Part shown: positions 17,253 through 26,354 of the stretch, in pieces
How the letters are laid out: each line of letters begins with the position of its first letter
Position numbering within the stretch: position 1 is the stretch's first letter
Assembly (NCBI RefSeq): GCF_007954275.1
Contig: NZ_VOLT01000010.1
Location: forward strand, 62,001-126,000
Length of the DNA: 64,000 nt
Source: Colwellia demingiae
GTDB lineage: Bacteria; Pseudomonadota; Gammaproteobacteria; Enterobacterales; Alteromonadaceae
Direction: 5' to 3'
Notes under the pieces: model-generated
Seen by the model: the letters and a program-made list of their open reading frames with translations, nothing else
Told to the model about the DNA's origin: nothing
The model's database searches: none
Position numbers and translations under genes: made by a program

Positions 17253-18395
17253 TTACTGCTGCCATTCTTTCAATTGCGTCAACACATCATTCTCTAACGA
17301 GGTTTGTAATGTTGTTAACGTATCAATTGCTGTTTGAATTCTAACGCGAGCATCAGCATTATTAATGGCCTGTCTAAAAGGTAGGTCATTGTCACCTGCA
17401 ATGGCTTTAATTGCTGCGATAGCATCAGCTATTTCAGTGTCTACACGTGTTGCTATAGCGGCATCTGCTGCTGTAACAAAATCAATAATACCGGTTTTAT
17501 CTGCTTGCCCTAGGAACTCGCCACGATAAACATTTTGAACACCTTGAATATTGTCAGTAAAATCGGCTAGAGAGTTCCAGCTATATTGTGATTCTACTTT
17601 TGTGGTATCAATGTTATCAATACTGCTACCAAAGGGTTCAGCGATTTTACCATTGCCTACCTCATCAACTATCCCGATCATGCCGTTAATTAATTCTTCG
17701 ACTACACCTAACTGAGAAGCGTAAACAGCATTATCCGCTGTCAGTAATAAGTCTTTATATGCAGGAGAGTTAGCATCATTTGGATCATTTGCAACAGTCC
17801 ATGCATCAAACAATGTTTGCGTATGAGTTTTGAAAACTTCTGCAGCAGCAGATAAGTATTCACGCTCTAAGGCTGTCATTTCACCAATAGCTTTTTCATT
17901 GTCGGCAACACCATCACCAAACAATAAAAACTCCATGGTATGGAAACCTTGTACGTCATCATTAAATGCTTTTAATTCAGTAGCATTAAAGCCTGATTGA
18001 GAGTTTAACAAGGCTTGTAAGTCACTGGTATTCAATGGCCATGTATCTAAATGTGGGTCAATGGAAAGTGCATCAACAGGACCGAATATATGAGACTCAC
18101 CTTGTTCCCAATGTACACGAACATCTTTCCAAGCTTGTTGCGCTGCCGCTAAATTTTCTTCCGTAGCGGTATTGGCTAAATTTTGAGTGGCTAATAAAAA
18201 ATCTGCTGCCTCATCATTAAGGTTTTTATAGCCTGCAACAATTACATCGTTGGTTAAGTTAGTGATCATTTCAGTTGCTTCAAAGGCAAACCCTGTTAAT
18301 TCAGCAGGTACCTCAGGAGCTTCTGATGAACTGCCGCCACAACCAGTAAGAAATGCGCTCGACAAGGCCAAGGCCAGAAGTGATTTTTTTAACAT
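17253..18395 (-). CDS. Imelysin-family (ICMP-like) iron-regulated lipoprotein
   Basis: 380 residues with a lipobox LTGC (Cys19) followed by a Gly/Ser-rich linker. The imelysin motif GFHTMEFLLFGDG (the GxHxxE site) lies near residues 151-163 and the helical bundle continues to the C terminus. Imelysins are surface or periplasmic proteins tied to iron uptake; the name comes from a Pseudomonas insulin-cleaving protein, but many members are thought to be metal-binding rather than proteolytic. It is encoded 82 bp upstream of the DUF1111 gene in the same direction. Its own 5' flank holds a MITE that separates it from the porin gene. Confidence 0.9.
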   Translation of the reverse strand: MLKKSLLALALSSAFLTGCGGSSSEAPEVPAELTGFAFEATEMITNLTNDVIVAGYKNLNDEAADFLLATQNLANTATEENLAAAQQAWKDVRVHWEQGESHIFGPVDALSIDPHLDTWPLNTSDLQALLNSQSGFNATELKAFNDDVQGFHTMEFLLFGDGVADNEKAIGEMTALEREYLSAAAEVFKTHTQTLFDAWTVANDPNDANSPAYKDLLLTADNAVYASQLGVVEELINGMIGIVDEVGNGKIAEPFGSSIDNIDTTKVESQYSWNSLADFTDNIQGVQNVYRGEFLGQADKTGIIDFVTAADAAIATRVDTEIADAIAAIKAIAGDNDLPFRQAINNADARVRIQTAIDTLTTLQTSLENDVLTQLKEWQQ

Positions 18396-18434
18396 TTTAT
18401 TATGTTCCTTGTTTAAATATTGATATTGATTAAC

Positions 18435-18714
18435 TAGGGTCTGTTAACCTTTCGCGGTTAAATTTTGTTCGCCTTTTTTAAAGAGATAAAAGCGTTTTAA
18501 TCGCGGCGAGTAGTGTGTAACCTAGTAATTCTAAGTAAACACTACTTAACAAAGAGTAAAACGCTTTTAGCCGAATCCTTCGGACAGCGTTTGTAGGGTC
18601 TTTTTACTGCGTTATCGCCTTTTTATGTGGAATAACCACATGACAAATGCTCCGCCTTGTATAAATACCCAACAATTCGCTGCAAAAACAATCTCGAAAG
18701 TTCAACAGACCCTA
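18435..18714. mobile_element. 280-bp MITE with TA ends
   Basis: Ends TAGGGTCTGTT at 18435 and its inverse AACAGACCCTA at 18704-18714, extended by an imperfect match to about 22 bp (ACTTTCG region). Inner arms around the AAAGCGTTTTA and TAAAACGCTTT blocks and the AGTAGTGT/ACACTACT pair give a long hairpin. No reading frame of note. The terminal TA on each side would fit a Tc1/IS630-type duplicated target, though this cannot be proved without an empty site. It lies between the porin stop and the imelysin start. Confidence 0.8.
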
Positions 18715-18725
18715 TTATTAAAATT

Positions 18726-20090
18726 TTATATTGAGAAAAAGTAACCCATCGATAGACTGAAGCTTGTGCTGTCATCCAAATCACTTTGTGCATACATCTG
18801 TTGTGCTACTTGTGCTTTTAGGACAATGTTTTTGATAGGAAAGTAATTAATACCGACAGCAACAGATTCTTTATTAAAGCGGTCGGTTGCATTGCCCTGC
18901 TCAACCTTTTTAATTGGGTTGGCATATTCATACGTGGTGTATAAATAAAGAGGATTACTTAAATTGAAAAGACCTTGGCTGTTATAAGCCAACTCAACAA
19001 ATGCTGACTCAGCTTCACTACCTAGCTGTGCAAAGTTACCTGGTTTAAGGCCCGGCGTGGTTTTATTGGCATTGGTTATCGCTTCGCTATCATCTAACGT
19101 ACCAAATAGATATTGCCCTCTAACTTGCCAGTTTTCATAGCTGTAAGCACCGTGAAGACCGATGATGGTGAGATTTCCGTCGCCAGCAACTTTAGTGGTA
19201 TTATTTCGGTTTCCTGAGGTGTCACCGGTATAATAACTAACGCCAAATCCATTACCTGCTTTTATATCGCCGTAATCTAAACGAAGCGTTAGTGCTAAAT
19301 CATCTGCATTAACTTGTTCAAATCGTTTTTGATGCCCAGTAGCTACCCACTCATAAGTTCGAAAATACTCTGAGTTTAGTCCTGTTGTTATTAAGGTTTG
19401 TGCCGTAAACCCCTGCCATTTACTGATCAAGTTAACACCTGTTTCGTGCCATACTTGTGGAATGAGTGTCGCTTCACTCCAATGACGTTGAGTCGTAAAA
19501 TACTGGCCTGGTTTATGTAAATCAGTACCTAAACCGACAGGAACAAAAATGTGGCCCATTTTAATGGTGAAATTATCATTCGCTGTATATTTTGCTTGTA
19601 GCTTTTCAACAATAACTTCGCCGCCCGCTTCAATTTCTGTTTCAAACTCACCAAACTCTTCAAAACCGTCATATTCAAGTGTTGAACCTACGCCGCCATG
19701 TTCATATTCAAGTTCAATTTCAACTTGCCATTTAGCATCAAAGTCATAAACAAACTCTAAAACAACTCGCTCTAAATCAGTGGTAGCTTTACGTTCTGGA
19801 TCTATGTCTTGGATATTACGGTAAATCTCTTCGTTTTTATAAAGGACACTGCCGTAAGAGTTAATTTGCCAATTTTTATTATTAGCATTACTTGCTGACT
19901 CCTCTTCATGACGCTGATTTTGTGCACTTACCATTGTTGTTTTTAACTCTGCTAATTGATTTTCAATCAGTTGCAGTTGCTCTTTTTGTTTTAATATTTC
20001 TGTCTGTAATTCAGTTTCACTAGCCGCAAAGCTTTGATGGTGAAAGAGAAACAAGGTATTTATGGCTATAAATTTTAGGACGTTATTCAT
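18726..20090 (-). CDS. Outer-membrane porin-like beta-barrel with N-terminal coiled coil
   Basis: About 454 residues from the ATG at 20088-20090; a TTG four codons upstream is less likely. A signal peptide ends near HHQSFAA, followed by a coiled coil of about 40 residues rich in Gln/Glu (ETELQTEILKQKEQLQLIENQLAELK), which is typical of porins tethered through the periplasm. The remainder alternates in beta-barrel fashion and ends SFSLSMGYFFSI. It resembles phosphate-selective-porin-like barrels found in imelysin loci. It is first in the operon, with a Fur-like box 40 bp upstream. The transported solute is unknown; an iron complex is the contextual guess. Confidence 0.7.
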   Translation of the reverse strand: MNNVLKFIAINTLFLFHHQSFAASETELQTEILKQKEQLQLIENQLAELKTTMVSAQNQRHEEESASNANNKNWQINSYGSVLYKNEEIYRNIQDIDPERKATTDLERVVLEFVYDFDAKWQVEIELEYEHGGVGSTLEYDGFEEFGEFETEIEAGGEVIVEKLQAKYTANDNFTIKMGHIFVPVGLGTDLHKPGQYFTTQRHWSEATLIPQVWHETGVNLISKWQGFTAQTLITTGLNSEYFRTYEWVATGHQKRFEQVNADDLALTLRLDYGDIKAGNGFGVSYYTGDTSGNRNNTTKVAGDGNLTIIGLHGAYSYENWQVRGQYLFGTLDDSEAITNANKTTPGLKPGNFAQLGSEAESAFVELAYNSQGLFNLSNPLYLYTTYEYANPIKKVEQGNATDRFNKESVAVGINYFPIKNIVLKAQVAQQMYAQSDLDDSTSFSLSMGYFFSI

Positions 20091-20129
20091 GGAATCACTC
20101 AAATATAAACGAGAATTAATACTATTTGC

Positions 20130-20148
20130 GGTAATGATAATGACACTT
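20130..20148 (-). promoter_or_regulatory. Candidate Fur box upstream of the porin-imelysin operon
   Basis: GGTAATGATAATGACACTT matches 11 of the first 12 bases of the Fur consensus GATAATGATAAT and lies about 40 bp before the porin start. A second Fur-like piece (GTGAGAATTGTT) begins about 15 bp further upstream at 20164. Imelysin loci are known members of Fur regulons, which supports the call. Confidence 0.55.
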
Positions 20149-20175
20149 GTTTACAATTACAAGTGAGAATTGTTT

Positions 20176-20523
20176 TTATTTGTGATTAGCTTGGGATAAA
20201 TCAATAGAATAGTGAAGTTCAAGCAAAATCCGATAGGTCCTACTTCATTACTCATCCTTAACGCATAGTAAAATACGCCACAATAATGATGAGTTTTATG
20301 ACAATAATGACACTTCGCGGATTACTTTTTGAAACCAATCTTTACAATTGAAATTAATAATTTTCATTGTTTTTTTTGACTAAGGGTTATCACTAGCGCA
20401 CACTCCCTTGTCGATATTTATTATCAAAAAAATTACAACCAAATAACAACTAAATAACATAAAATGTAGTCACCACAACTAATTTGATTCGGTTCAAAAC
20501 TACATAAGAAAAGTAGGATAGCT
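20176..20523. other. Divergent promoter region between porin operon and S46 peptidase
   Basis: AT-rich, gene-less. It must hold the peptidase promoter and the upstream part of the porin promoter. No further hairpin or operator could be supported. Confidence 0.4.
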
Positions 20524-22719
20524 ATGATTAAAATGAAACAATTTCTGAGCTTGTCAGTAATACTGCCGACACTAGCTCTTAGCGCAGGTTCAGCATTAGC
20601 AGATGAAGGTATGTGGCAGCCAAACCAATTACCAACTATCGCCAAGGAATTAACCAACGCGGGTTTAAAATTAAATCCAAATGATTTAACCGACCTTACC
20701 GGCTTCCCTATGGGTGCCATTGTTAGTTTGGGTGGTTGTACCGCATCGTTTGTTTCTGATCAGGGCTTGGTAGCAACTAACCATCACTGTGTTTACGGTT
20801 CTGTACAATACAATTCAACAGCAGAAAACAACTTACTTAAAAATGGTTTTTTAGCTAAAAATTTCGCTGAAGAATTACCGGCAACACCAGGTAGTCGCAT
20901 TTATGTAACAGAAGAAATTACCGAAGTAACTAAACTGGTAAAATCAGGTGTTACTGAAAAAATGTCAGGTAGTGATCGTTATAAAGCGGTTGATACCAAT
21001 TCTAAAAAATTAGTCGCTGAATGTGAAAATGATGATAGATACCGCTGTAGTGTGGTTAACTTTCACGGCGGTTTAGAGTATTACTTATTCAAGCAGCTTA
21101 CTATTCGTGATGTTCGTTTAGTCCATGCGCCTGCTAGCAGTATTGGTAAATACGGCGGCGATATCGATAACTGGATGTGGCCACGTCACACAGGTGATTA
21201 CGGTTTTTACCGCGCTTATGTTGGTAAAGATGGCCAACCTGCTGATTTCAGCAAAGACAATGTTCCATACCAACCTAAGCATCACTTAAAAGTTAACAAA
21301 AGTAGTGTTGATGACGGTGATTACATCATGGTTCTTGGTTACCCTGGCCGAACTAATCGCTACCGTACAGCTTATGAAGTTGAAAATACTTTCTCTTGGA
21401 CTTACCCACACGCTAAAGCTTACCGCGAAGAGATTATTGATTTAATTCATACTCATTCAGAAGTAGGTAGTGAAGCGCGTATTAAATATGAAAGTACGTT
21501 AGCCGGTCTTGCTAACTATGCTAAAAACTATGGTTCAATGATCCACAGTTACAACAAGGGTACTTTCTTACAACGTAAGCAAGAACTTGAAACAAACTTA
21601 GCTAGCTGGTTAAACAGCAGTGCAAAGCGTAAAGCTCAATATGGCGAAGCGCTATCTGGTTTAGACAAATTAGTTAAAATGGATGACAAACAACAAGCTC
21701 GTGATTTAATTTTAGGTTACATGCGTTACAGCAAAATGTTATCAACTGCGAAAAAACTTCACCGTTTAGCCGTTGAAAACACTAAGCCAAATATTGACCG
21801 TGAACATGGTTATCAAGAACGTGATATCGCCCGTTTTGAGCAAGGTATGAAATCTGTTGATCGTCGTTATGATGAAAAAATTGACCAAGAAATTCTTGTA
21901 GCTATGTTAACGCACTACGTTGCTTTACCTAAAGCTGAGCGACTTAAATCATTTGATAAATTCTTTGGCTTAACGAATACCACAGCTAAAAACTTTAACG
22001 AGAAGAAGCTTCGCAAGCAATTAAGCAAAATGTATAAAAACACCAAGCTTAATTCACAAGAACAGCGTTTAGCGCTTATGAATAAATCGGTAAGTGACTT
22101 TAACAAGAGTAAAGACCCGTTTATTCAATTAGCTGTTTCTAGTTTTAAAGAACGTAAAGCGATTGAAGATAAATCTAAAGAGCTAGCGGGTAATATCCAA
22201 GCTTTCCGTCCTAAGTACATGGAAGCGCTTATTGCTTACTTCAACGATAATGACTTACCTGTATATGCCGATGCGAACAGCACTTTGCGTATTACTTACG
22301 GTAATGTAAAAGGTTACTCTCCTCAAGATGGTTTAACGGCTACGCCTTATACTACGCTTGAAGGTATTGTCGCTAAAGATACTGGTGTTGCACCCTTTGA
22401 TGCTCCGCAAAAGCAATTAGACTTAATCAATAAAAAACAGTACGGCGAGTATGCGAAAAAAGCACTTGGTTCAGTACCTGTTAACTACTTAGGTACACTT
22501 GATATTACCGGTGGCAACTCAGGCTCACCTACACTAAATGACAAAGCTGAATTTGTTGGTTTAGTATTTGACGGTGTTTATGAAAGCATTATTGGTGATT
22601 GGGATTACGATACTAAGTTGAATCGCTCAATTCACGTTGATGTTCGTTACATGCTTTGGGTTATGGAGCACGTAGATGGCGCCACTAACCTAATCGAAGA
22701 AATGGATATTGTTGAATAG
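20524..22719 (+). CDS. S46 family dipeptidyl-peptidase (DPP7-like)
   Basis: 731 residues, the usual length for the family, with a signal peptide to about residue 26 (SALA-DEGMW). The chymotrypsin-type core is split by a large helical insert: catalytic His in VATNHHCVYG (about residue 85), Asp in the KYGGDIDNWMWPRHTGD segment (about 220), and Ser in ITGGNSGSPTLN (about 655). S46 enzymes cut dipeptides from the N terminus of peptides in the periplasm. Eighteen residues after the catalytic Ser the motif is FDG; family work links Gly here to DPP7-type preference for hydrophobic P1 residues, and Arg to the acidic-specific DPP11. It is monocistronic with its own terminator. Confidence 0.93.
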   Translation: MIKMKQFLSLSVILPTLALSAGSALADEGMWQPNQLPTIAKELTNAGLKLNPNDLTDLTGFPMGAIVSLGGCTASFVSDQGLVATNHHCVYGSVQYNSTAENNLLKNGFLAKNFAEELPATPGSRIYVTEEITEVTKLVKSGVTEKMSGSDRYKAVDTNSKKLVAECENDDRYRCSVVNFHGGLEYYLFKQLTIRDVRLVHAPASSIGKYGGDIDNWMWPRHTGDYGFYRAYVGKDGQPADFSKDNVPYQPKHHLKVNKSSVDDGDYIMVLGYPGRTNRYRTAYEVENTFSWTYPHAKAYREEIIDLIHTHSEVGSEARIKYESTLAGLANYAKNYGSMIHSYNKGTFLQRKQELETNLASWLNSSAKRKAQYGEALSGLDKLVKMDDKQQARDLILGYMRYSKMLSTAKKLHRLAVENTKPNIDREHGYQERDIARFEQGMKSVDRRYDEKIDQEILVAMLTHYVALPKAERLKSFDKFFGLTNTTAKNFNEKKLRKQLSKMYKNTKLNSQEQRLALMNKSVSDFNKSKDPFIQLAVSSFKERKAIEDKSKELAGNIQAFRPKYMEALIAYFNDNDLPVYADANSTLRITYGNVKGYSPQDGLTATPYTTLEGIVAKDTGVAPFDAPQKQLDLINKKQYGEYAKKALGSVPVNYLGTLDITGGNSGSPTLNDKAEFVGLVFDGVYESIIGDWDYDTKLNRSIHVDVRYMLWVMEHVDGATNLIEEMDIVE

Positions 22720-22747
22720 CCTTTCGCTTATTCAACTTTAATCATAA

Positions 22748-22770
22748 AAATCCGGCCAAGCGCCGGATTT
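22748..22770 (+). terminator. Rho-independent terminator after the S46 peptidase
   Basis: Stem AAATCCGGC/GCCGGATTT with a 5-base loop CAAGC, followed by a run of T. It lies 29 bp past the stop codon. Confidence 0.9.
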
Positions 22771-22801
22771 TTTTGTTTTCAATTTACTAGCAGCTCATGC
22801 A

Positions 22802-23581
22802 TTATCTGGATTTTAACTTGATGGTATTGTCAAAAGCATCTGAGTTTTCAATATTTTTTAAGGCCTCAGCAGTCGGTAAAGTGTCGTTGGAAACAAATTG
22901 AATAACACTTAGATCTGGCTGACAAAAGAGTATATCGAATGCTAAACGATCCAAGCCATATAAACCACGATGAATCATATTCGCCGAAAAGATTAATAAA
23001 TCTCCCGCTGCTAATTTAATGATCTTGCCTTGCGAGAGCGCTTGATCATTTTTATGGCCATTTTGCTCTAACCTTACATTTAGTTCTTCAGTAGAATCCC
23101 AACGTTTATGTGTACCTGGCACTAATTCAATACCCGGTTCATCAAGTAAAGGTAGCCGAAAATGAATAACCTCAGAGGCCGACAAAGCCGATTTTTGCTG
23201 TTCAATAGAGAGGTGGTATTGCGGATCTCTGTGCCAATAGTTACTCTGCTTTGGATTCATGGGATTAAAAAATAGTTGGGTATTTAAAAAACAAGGCTGT
23301 TCGGGTATCAGTTCATTAACAACAGACATCACTTTTTCTGAGCCAATAAAATCGAACAGTACTTGTCGCTGTTTATCATTTAAATACTGGTTATTAGTAA
23401 GGTAAGCTGAGTTAACTGCGTTCTGCGCATAATAAGTAGCATTTTCCTTTTGCCATAAACGATGAAACTCCGCCAGTATGGCATGCAACGTTGAGACTTC
23501 ACTATCGTTAAGGAAGTTTCGTATAAGTAAGTAACCACTTTCATTGTATGCTTTATTCATAATGAGTTTTACACTTAACAT
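22802..23581 (-). CDS. Phytanoyl-CoA dioxygenase (PhyH) family protein
   Basis: 259 residues. The Fe(II)/2-oxoglutarate site is visible: HxD in NYWHRDPQYHL (about residue 140), the distal His in MIHRGLYG (about 215) and a following Arg in DRLAFDI. The start GYLLIRNFLNDSEVSTL is the usual PhyH entry. Family members hydroxylate lipid, halogenated or small-molecule substrates; nothing nearby tells which. The in-frame ATG seven codons in is an alternative start. It is followed upstream on the same strand by a small P-loop kinase gene, 44 bp away. Confidence 0.85.
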   Translation of the reverse strand: MLSVKLIMNKAYNESGYLLIRNFLNDSEVSTLHAILAEFHRLWQKENATYYAQNAVNSAYLTNNQYLNDKQRQVLFDFIGSEKVMSVVNELIPEQPCFLNTQLFFNPMNPKQSNYWHRDPQYHLSIEQQKSALSASEVIHFRLPLLDEPGIELVPGTHKRWDSTEELNVRLEQNGHKNDQALSQGKIIKLAAGDLLIFSANMIHRGLYGLDRLAFDILFCQPDLSVIQFVSNDTLPTAEALKNIENSDAFDNTIKLKSR

Positions 23582-23625
23582 TTGCTTTCAATATTACCGT
23601 TAAATCTTTACGCTTAAGAGTAACA

Positions 23626-24141
23626 TCAAGTATTAGTAGTAAGCATTTTCTTCACGCCAGTATAGCTATGATAGAACGTAAGGTGGGCTGCTTTAGAGAA
23701 GTTATCATCTCTAAGTTCGTATTGAGAAATCCACTGAATAAGCATGGTTAAGTTAGTATCTTGTTCCATTTTAGACGCGTATTTATGCGGTTCCCAAGGT
23801 CGGTTCTTGGCATTTTCAATGCAATCATCAACAGGTAAATTCATAAAGATAATCTCTGTTGATTGCTCTTTGGCGATCTTTAATAAGTCACTATAGCAAC
23901 CTTCAATAACCCACTGGTCATGCTCTCGCATAAACGTTTCAATCGCTTTAGCACTTTCAACTAACGGTACTCTGGTTGGTGGATTGGTCGCTTGCCAAGC
24001 AAGTAAGTCGAGATCTAAGTGTGCCAGTAAATCTACCTTAGCTAATCGCTTAGCTAAGGTAGATTTACCACTGGCTGAATTACCAAAAACTAACACCTTC
24101 TGCAATATTCTTTCCTCGCAGCTTAGCGCGTCACTTATCAT
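23626..24141 (-). CDS. P-loop nucleoside/shikimate-kinase-like protein
   Basis: 171 residues. A Walker A motif FGNSASGKSTLAKRLAK lies at residues 19-35 after a hydrophobic strand. A DLDLLAWQ segment follows, where a DxD base or phosphate-acceptor site is expected, then WVIEGCYSD and the LID-like ENAKNRPWEPHKY. This pattern is that of the adenylate-kinase-like proteins once labelled FlaR or topology modulation proteins. The substrate is unknown. It sits between the PhyH gene and the decarboxylase gene on the same strand. Confidence 0.75.
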   Translation of the reverse strand: MISDALSCEERILQKVLVFGNSASGKSTLAKRLAKVDLLAHLDLDLLAWQATNPPTRVPLVESAKAIETFMREHDQWVIEGCYSDLLKIAKEQSTEIIFMNLPVDDCIENAKNRPWEPHKYASKMEQDTNLTMLIQWISQYELRDDNFSKAAHLTFYHSYTGVKKMLTTNT

Positions 24142-24235
24142 AAGTAATGCTTAATTATGTTATCTAATATCCCACATTTTCATGATTTTAAAAACAGGTA
24201 AGCGTTTGTTGTCCAAAACAACAAGATAACTAAAT

Positions 24236-26059
24236 TTACTGGGTTAACGCTCGCCATGCTTTCACGGCTTCAGCATGACCATTTTGAGATTTGATATACA
24301 GATTTAATAACTTCAGTTCGTTGCTTTGTCTTGCTTCAATGGGTTTTGCTGGTACTTCAATTAATGATATCCCTGCTTGCTGACTGCAGGCTTTAAAGTA
24401 AGTTTTAAACTCTCTGACGCTAGTACATGTTTTGCTATCACCTTGGTAGGCTTTCACTAAACTATGTACATCAAATTCACTGTCATTACAGTGATAAATA
24501 GCGCCATCACCACTTTTTCCTAAGTGAAAAACATTATTACGCATATAAACGATGGTAACGTCTGACTTATCCTTTAAAAAATGGATCAGTTCATTTAGCT
24601 GAAAATGAAAACCTCCGTCACCAATGATTACCACCGCACGTTCTGCTATTTGTTGTGACTTTATACGCTGAGCAACTACTCTGGCATAAGGTAATGCTGT
24701 GCCCATTGCGCCATACCAAGGATTAGTGAGCCATGAGCGACCAAGTATTGATTGACGAACTTTTAAGCTGTAACTGGCAAAGTATGAATTACCCACTTCA
24801 GGTAGATAAACATAGGTACTCGCATCTTGTGCTTGTAAGTCGTTGAGTGTTTGCGCCAAGTTATTAAAATCTATGTCATCATCACCTTTGGCTAATTCAT
24901 GACTTTCAATCTGTGGGGCTAGGGTTGTTAAAGCTCTTTGAGAAGGCGCTGTAAAGTCGAAGGGGATAATATCTTGTTCCAACAAGCGCTCAAAGATTGC
25001 GATAAGGTCTTTTTCTAACAGTGAACCGCCTTTTAATAGTGTCTTATTGTCAAAGCGCTCAATTTTATGGGTACCAGTACCAAAAGCAATATTACTGTCT
25101 TGCGGGAATATACTGGTCGCAATATCAATAACATAATCAACTTGCTGTTCAATGTACTCACGGCCAGTTGTTTGGGTAAAAATACCATTGTAAGCGCCTA
25201 AACACAGTGGCGCATATTCATCAAAAAGTCCTTTAGCAAACCAAGTGGTGGCGTAGGGAATATTAAATTTATCAGCAAAACTAATGATCAAACTTTTAAG
25301 TTTTTCATTGTGCTTTAGACGATCGCCTAAGTAGAGCATAGGTGCTTTGGCTTGGGCCAATTTTTCTAGAATATTATCAACAATTAGCTCTGTCCCCGCT
25401 AAAATATTACTACCGCAACAAATATTATCTAAAGTGCTTGGTAGCTTAATCGGTTGGGTTTTTGCAAAGACTTGGTCGCGTGGCACTTCAATAAAAACTG
25501 GTTGTTTGTTCTTATACGCCTCACTGACAATTTGATAAAAACGTTGTCCGGCAATATTAGGATGCCCTTCTACTCGCTGCCCTTGTAAACGTTCTACACG
25601 CATACCCAAGGCCGAAAAGGCTTCTAAAGCATTATCATATTCAGCCTTCCATGAGGCATTGGGATGAATAGTATGATGAATAGCCACTTGATTTACTTCA
25701 CTTTCTGCAGGAGCGCCTGAAATAAAAACAACAGGCAAACCCTCGGTTACTGCTAATGCGGCAGCACTAGTACAAGGTAAGCTACCAACCATATAGGTAG
25801 TTAAACAAAACCCCATACCGTCGACTTCAGCCTGAGCACAGGCTGAAAATCCTGCATGCATTTCATTACTTGAGGGATTAATTTGAATGCCTTCGCCATG
25901 CTCATTAACACCAAGGGCTGCTATTAAGTTAGCAGCAAAATCACCACCAACACCATAAATGTGCTGTCCACCAAAAAAGCGAATAACATCGCTCATGGTT
26001 TCGCCTAAAGTAGGTAATTGTTCATTGTAATCTTTGCCAAAGTTCATTTCATACGACAT
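24236..26059 (-). CDS. Thiamine-diphosphate decarboxylase (pyruvate/indolepyruvate decarboxylase-like)
   Basis: About 607 residues from the ATG at 26057-26059, chosen because GGGAGAGA lies 8 bp upstream; the longer frame starts inside that site. The ThDP-binding motif GDGGFHFQLNELIHFLK, ending in RNN, spans about residues 485-515. The activating Glu is in SSNEMHAGFSACAQAEVDG (about 60-75), and a His-His pair is in AIHHTIH (about 130), as in pyruvate decarboxylase. It decarboxylates a 2-keto acid to an aldehyde; pyruvate, phenylpyruvate and indolepyruvate are all possible. At about 607 residues it is somewhat longer than the usual 550-570. Monocistronic or last in a loose group with the kinase and PhyH genes. 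Confidence 0.82.
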   Translation of the reverse strand: MSYEMNFGKDYNEQLPTLGETMSDVIRFFGGQHIYGVGGDFAANLIAALGVNEHGEGIQINPSSNEMHAGFSACAQAEVDGMGFCLTTYMVGSLPCTSAAALAVTEGLPVVFISGAPAESEVNQVAIHHTIHPNASWKAEYDNALEAFSALGMRVERLQGQRVEGHPNIAGQRFYQIVSEAYKNKQPVFIEVPRDQVFAKTQPIKLPSTLDNICCGSNILAGTELIVDNILEKLAQAKAPMLYLGDRLKHNEKLKSLIISFADKFNIPYATTWFAKGLFDEYAPLCLGAYNGIFTQTTGREYIEQQVDYVIDIATSIFPQDSNIAFGTGTHKIERFDNKTLLKGGSLLEKDLIAIFERLLEQDIIPFDFTAPSQRALTTLAPQIESHELAKGDDDIDFNNLAQTLNDLQAQDASTYVYLPEVGNSYFASYSLKVRQSILGRSWLTNPWYGAMGTALPYARVVAQRIKSQQIAERAVVIIGDGGFHFQLNELIHFLKDKSDVTIVYMRNNVFHLGKSGDGAIYHCNDSEFDVHSLVKAYQGDSKTCTSVREFKTYFKACSQQAGISLIEVPAKPIEARQSNELKLLNLYIKSQNGHAEAVKAWRALTQ

Positions 26060-26354
26060 ATTTTTAATCTCTCCCATAAAGTTTATCTCTGTACTTTAAA
26101 GGGCTATTAAACAACCAATATGATTAAGATCATATTTTATGATCTTTAGATAAAATCACTATGAAGTCGTGTGTGCAGTCTTTTTTACAGTTTTTGTAAA
26201 GCTGTAATTGAGAAATGACAGCTCAATTGATTTTGGTTTTACTAGTGAGCTTGCAACTGAGGTAGGGTCAAATCTGAAAGGAAAATGAGGAATGCTCATA
26301 TTTAAAAAGAAGCATTCCTACAGTATCAATAAATATTTTCGCTGTTAGGTGAGG

